From positions 868,001-932,000 of the forward strand of contig OZ025790.1 of the NCBI GenBank assembly GCA_964019425.1: DNA of 64,000 bases, read 5' to 3'. The notes beneath the pieces are model-generated. The model worked only from the letters and a program-made list of their open reading frames with translations. It did no database searches and was not told the DNA's origin. Source of the DNA: Flectonema sp. DT1601 (lineage: Eukaryota > Euglenozoa > Diplonemea > Diplonemida > Diplonemidae). Position numbers and translations under genes: made by a program. Below are positions 61,650 through 64,000 of this stretch, piece by piece (position 1 is the stretch's first letter; each line of letters opens with the position of its first letter).

Positions 61650-62672
61650 TCACCCAGAGATCTGTCTGTACAACAAACACTCCTCTGAATTGAATGGTCC
61701 TAAAAGAGTCCCTTTTGATTTTTCAGAGGCTGCCGTACTAATGCTCCATATCGAACCGAAGTGGCTGAATTTTGTAGTATAAGTATTCTCCTGTAAGAGT
61801 TGTCTCCACCAACGTTGAATGCGACGAACTGACGTTGTTTTATAAAGCTCTACTCTACTACTGATAGCGTAGTATTCCGAAGGACTGACCGACAACGACC
61901 AATCAATTGCTAATAAGATCATCGCCTCTGCTAAGTTTAAATAATTTACATCCACTTTAAGAATCTGACAGAACACTGATCCAGACAAAGGTATCTCTCT
62001 TGGATGACCCTGTAGTGATGGCAGCTGATCAGGGAAGGATCCCTCTCCTCTAATCTTAGTCGCAATCATAAGAGAAACTACCACAATAGTTGGGAAAGGG
62101 AGTTCCATGGTTGATATAACTCGGGTGATTCTTTCGATGTATACCAGTGAGAATATCAAGATAGAGTTGTCTTTGGGACCAAGTACTCCCCACCTTTGAA
62201 GAATGCCAGATAGGGAACTCAAAGAAACATTGTGAGAATTACACAACAGCTGCCTGTATGCTGGTATAAGGGTTTTGCATCCATTGTATTCCCATGCAAT
62301 TTCTTGAAATTTTCCCCACCACCCGGATTCGATCCCAACCCTTCGTCGTTTTTCATGTCGGAGCCAGTCATGAGACACCCACAACCGATGTCTGGGTTGA
62401 CAATCTCTTTGTAGCTTTCTTTTACATTGTCGACAACATCGTTTCTTATTATTACCATATCCAAGAACGACTAGTCTAGCGCACTTCCTACCGTTTATAA
62501 CAGATTCAGGTAACTTTAATAAACATCCACTACAATCGGAACAGTACAGCAACCCACAGAGTCTACAGTGGTGTCGCCTCTTCCAAAGTGTAAAACCTCG
62601 CAAACATCCATTGCAAGAATCTCTTGAAGAGTCTGGTTGCCAATGTGGTCTTCGATCTTTATTGCGTATCAT
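61650..62672 (-). CDS. FYVE zinc finger plus cyclin-box protein
   Basis: The protein has 340 residues. Residues about 10-90 form a FYVE-type zinc finger: WQPDSSRDSC (the WxxD motif), CNGC, the lipid-contact motif RRHHCRLCG, CSDCSG and CRQCKRK, giving the expected four Cys pairs. FYVE fingers bind phosphatidylinositol 3-phosphate on endosomes. Residues about 150-275 resemble a Pho80-type cyclin box (LSGILQRWGVLG; ILIFSLVYIERI; TIVVVSLMIATKIRGEG; LNLAEAMILLAIDWSLSVSP). The pairing suggests an endosome-tethered cyclin that could bring a kinase to PI3P membranes, which is inference. An acceptor (TTCTTACAG, AG at 62683-62684) lies 10 bases before the ATG. Confidence 0.75.
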   Translation of the reverse strand: MIRNKDRRPHWQPDSSRDSCNGCLRGFTLWKRRHHCRLCGLLYCSDCSGCLLKLPESVINGRKCARLVVLGYGNNKKRCCRQCKRKLQRDCQPRHRLWVSHDWLRHEKRRRVGIESGWWGKFQEIAWEYNGCKTLIPAYRQLLCNSHNVSLSSLSGILQRWGVLGPKDNSILIFSLVYIERITRVISTMELPFPTIVVVSLMIATKIRGEGSFPDQLPSLQGHPREIPLSGSVFCQILKVDVNYLNLAEAMILLAIDWSLSVSPSEYYAISSRVELYKTTSVRRIQRWWRQLLQENTYTTKFSHFGSIWSISTAASEKSKGTLLGPFNSEECLLYRQISG

Positions 62673-62682
62673 ACTTTAGGGA

Positions 62683-62685
62683 CTG
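62683..62685 (-). promoter_or_regulatory. Trans-splice acceptor of the FYVE-cyclin gene
   Basis: TTTTCTTACAG lies 10 bases before the ATG at 62672. Confidence 0.65.
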
Positions 62686-62968
62686 TAAGAAAATAATAAT
62701 TGCATCAGATACAGATACTAGACACTGGAGTTCCATACGTACTGCCCGCTCTCTGATGTTGTAAGGATTTGTACCTTGTAAAAAAAAATAATATTTTTTT
62801 ATTTTTTTTTTTCAATCAACAAATCAAAATGCATACTTACAGAAGATGCATGCAGGTGCGCATTTATTGCGTGACAGCGGTGGCTGTCACCAGCAATTGG
62901 ACAAAGAAAAAGAAGAAGAAAAAAAACCCTCTTAGAGGAGGGGTGATAGCAGGAAGCAATTTGACAAC

Positions 62969-64000
62969 TTAGGCAAACTGTTCTTTCATTGCGAGATATC
63001 TCTTCAGGTCAGTTGGTGTGATTGAAGGTGTTGATGCTTCTCTTGCTTGAATCAAGTGTTTCTGAGTCACTACAATCGAAGATAAATTGTTAGAACTGTT
63101 TTCTTCATTATTTTCTGAGTCGGAATCAGACTCGTCGAGTTGACTGTCAGCAATCTTTTGAACTTCAGTATCGCGATCAGACTGAACCTTCGCAACCATA
63201 TCGTCTACAACACTTCTCATGGCAATCATTAGTGCTTCTGTGCTGAGGGAGTACATGTCTGCTCCGCTGTAGGTTTTAGGCATCTCTTCGGTAATTCTGT
63301 TTTGTGATTATTATTATTATTATTATTAATATTACCATTGTGAGAAGGTATTAACACATAAAGACATACGCTAAGAAATCAACATCGTCGTCGAGTTTCA
63401 TTTTGCGAGTTTGCGCTTTTAATATTGTTGCCTGCTCGGCAGATGTTCCAGCGACTCCTAAATAAACACATTTGTCGAATCTACCAGGACGGAGAAGTGA
63501 TTGATCTATTAAGTCAGGTCTGTTTGTGGCTCCAATTATAAAAACAAACTCATCAGGGTCACCTCCTAAGGAATCGACCTCAGTGAGTAGTTGTGCAACA
63601 ATGCGGTCCATAACACCTGCTGAATCACCCTTTGCACCTCTGTTAGGTACCAGGGCATCTAATTCATCGAAAAACACCACACATGGTGCTGCTTCTCTGG
63701 CTTTTTGAAATAACTCTCTGACATTTCTCTCAGACTCACCAACGTACATATTTAGCAGCTCTGGTCCTTTTACGCTCATAAAGTTTAGGCCGCATTCAGT
63801 CGCCACACCTTTGGCGAGGAGAGTCTGTGTTGTTTTGTTTTTTTAAATATGGTTTAAAAGGAGAAAACTGAGAGGAGAGAAAAAGAAGAAAAGAAAACCA
63901 ATACCTTACCACATCCGGGAGGACCAAACATTAAAATACCAGTTCTCGCTTTAAGACCAGAACCACTATATAGTTGAGGTTGGGTAAGAGGTAGATGAAT
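62969..64000 (-). CDS. PEX6: Peroxisomal AAA ATPase PEX6, 3' part, three exons visible
   Basis: This is the D2 ATPase domain and C-terminus of PEX6, which with PEX1 extracts the import receptor PEX5 from peroxisomes (glycosomes in kinetoplastids). Exon A (64000 to 63905) ends within the Walker A motif, GPPGCGK. Exon B (63824 to 63370) continues [15 protein letters not shown], with [20 protein letters not shown], Walker [11 protein letters not shown], and [19 protein letters not shown], which is characteristic of PEX6. [20 protein letters not shown] contains sensor 1 and the arginine finger. Exon C (63296 to 62969) adds [17 protein letters not shown] and an acidic tail with [12 protein letters not shown]. 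Both junctions keep the frame. The 5' end lies beyond the window. Confidence 0.92.
63297..63369 (-). other. PEX6 cis-intron, 73 bp
   Basis: GTATGT donor, ACAAAACAG acceptor, phase 2. It contains an AAT microsatellite. Splicing restores the conserved PEX6 sequence across the junction. Confidence 0.9.
63825..63904 (-). other. PEX6 cis-intron, 80 bp, inside Walker A
   Basis: GTATTG donor, ACAACACAG acceptor, phase 0. It lies between Lys and Thr of the GPPGCGKT nucleotide-binding motif. An internal pyrimidine tract is present. Confidence 0.92.

Overview
The window reads as nuclear DNA of a flagellated protist, most likely a euglenozoan close to the kinetoplastids (bodonid, prokinetoplastid or diplonemid grade; I cannot choose between them). 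Four observations support this. Every convincing gene lies on the minus strand, as in a polycistronic unit. Most start codons sit 1 to 45 bases behind a pyrimidine tract ending in AG, as expected for spliced-leader addition. The cathepsin L carries the Cys-rich C-terminal extension known from kinetoplastids. A CFAP57 homologue and several long coiled-coil proteins suggest a flagellum. Unlike trypanosomatids, several genes carry short GT-AG cis-introns. The DNA is AT-rich and full of A or T runs of 15 to 43 bases. The standard genetic code fits. I recognise no virus-like element, rRNA, complete tRNA or CRISPR array.

Layout, left to right; genes are read right to left. 0.7-4.1 kb: a cyclophilin, then a papain-family protease split by an 892-bp insert between perfect 20-bp direct repeats. 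4.9-8.5 kb: two tandem ubiquitin-like/leucine-rich-repeat genes, one broken by a stop codon and by an insert related to the first. 8.6-11.1 kb: gene-free, with dispersed repeats. 11.1-31 kb: a TKL-like kinase, two small intron-bearing genes, a Spartan protease, NEDD8-activating enzyme UBA3, several unrecognised proteins, a WW/coiled-coil protein, a polyglutamine protein, an F-box-like protein and a Dsc3-like ubiquitin-ligase subunit. 31-45 kb: a degenerate kinesin-like coiled-coil protein, an intron-bearing basic protein, a second repeat island, a type I membrane protein, a noncanonical poly(A)/terminal uridylyl transferase, a catalytically altered OTU-like protein and a multi-Tudor-like protein. 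45-51 kb: an amplified iduronate-2-sulfatase locus with two almost identical genes and relics of another unit. 51-60 kb: CFAP57 and a duplicated block holding a small secreted protein and a basic protein. 61.6-64 kb: a FYVE-plus-cyclin protein and the 3' part of PEX6, which has two introns.

The genes do not form one pathway, which is usual for polycistronic euglenozoan DNA. Ubiquitin-family biology is nevertheless over-represented (UBA3, Dsc3, OTU-like, F-box-like, UBL-LRR, Spartan). Peroxisome/glycosome import (PEX6), flagellum (CFAP57) and lysosomal or secreted hydrolases (cathepsin, sulfatases) are also present. The most unusual signals are the cathepsin insert with its diverged relative in the LRR gene, the mix of trans-splice sites and cis-introns, and the presence/absence pattern of small repeats between the duplicated blocks at 56-60 kb.
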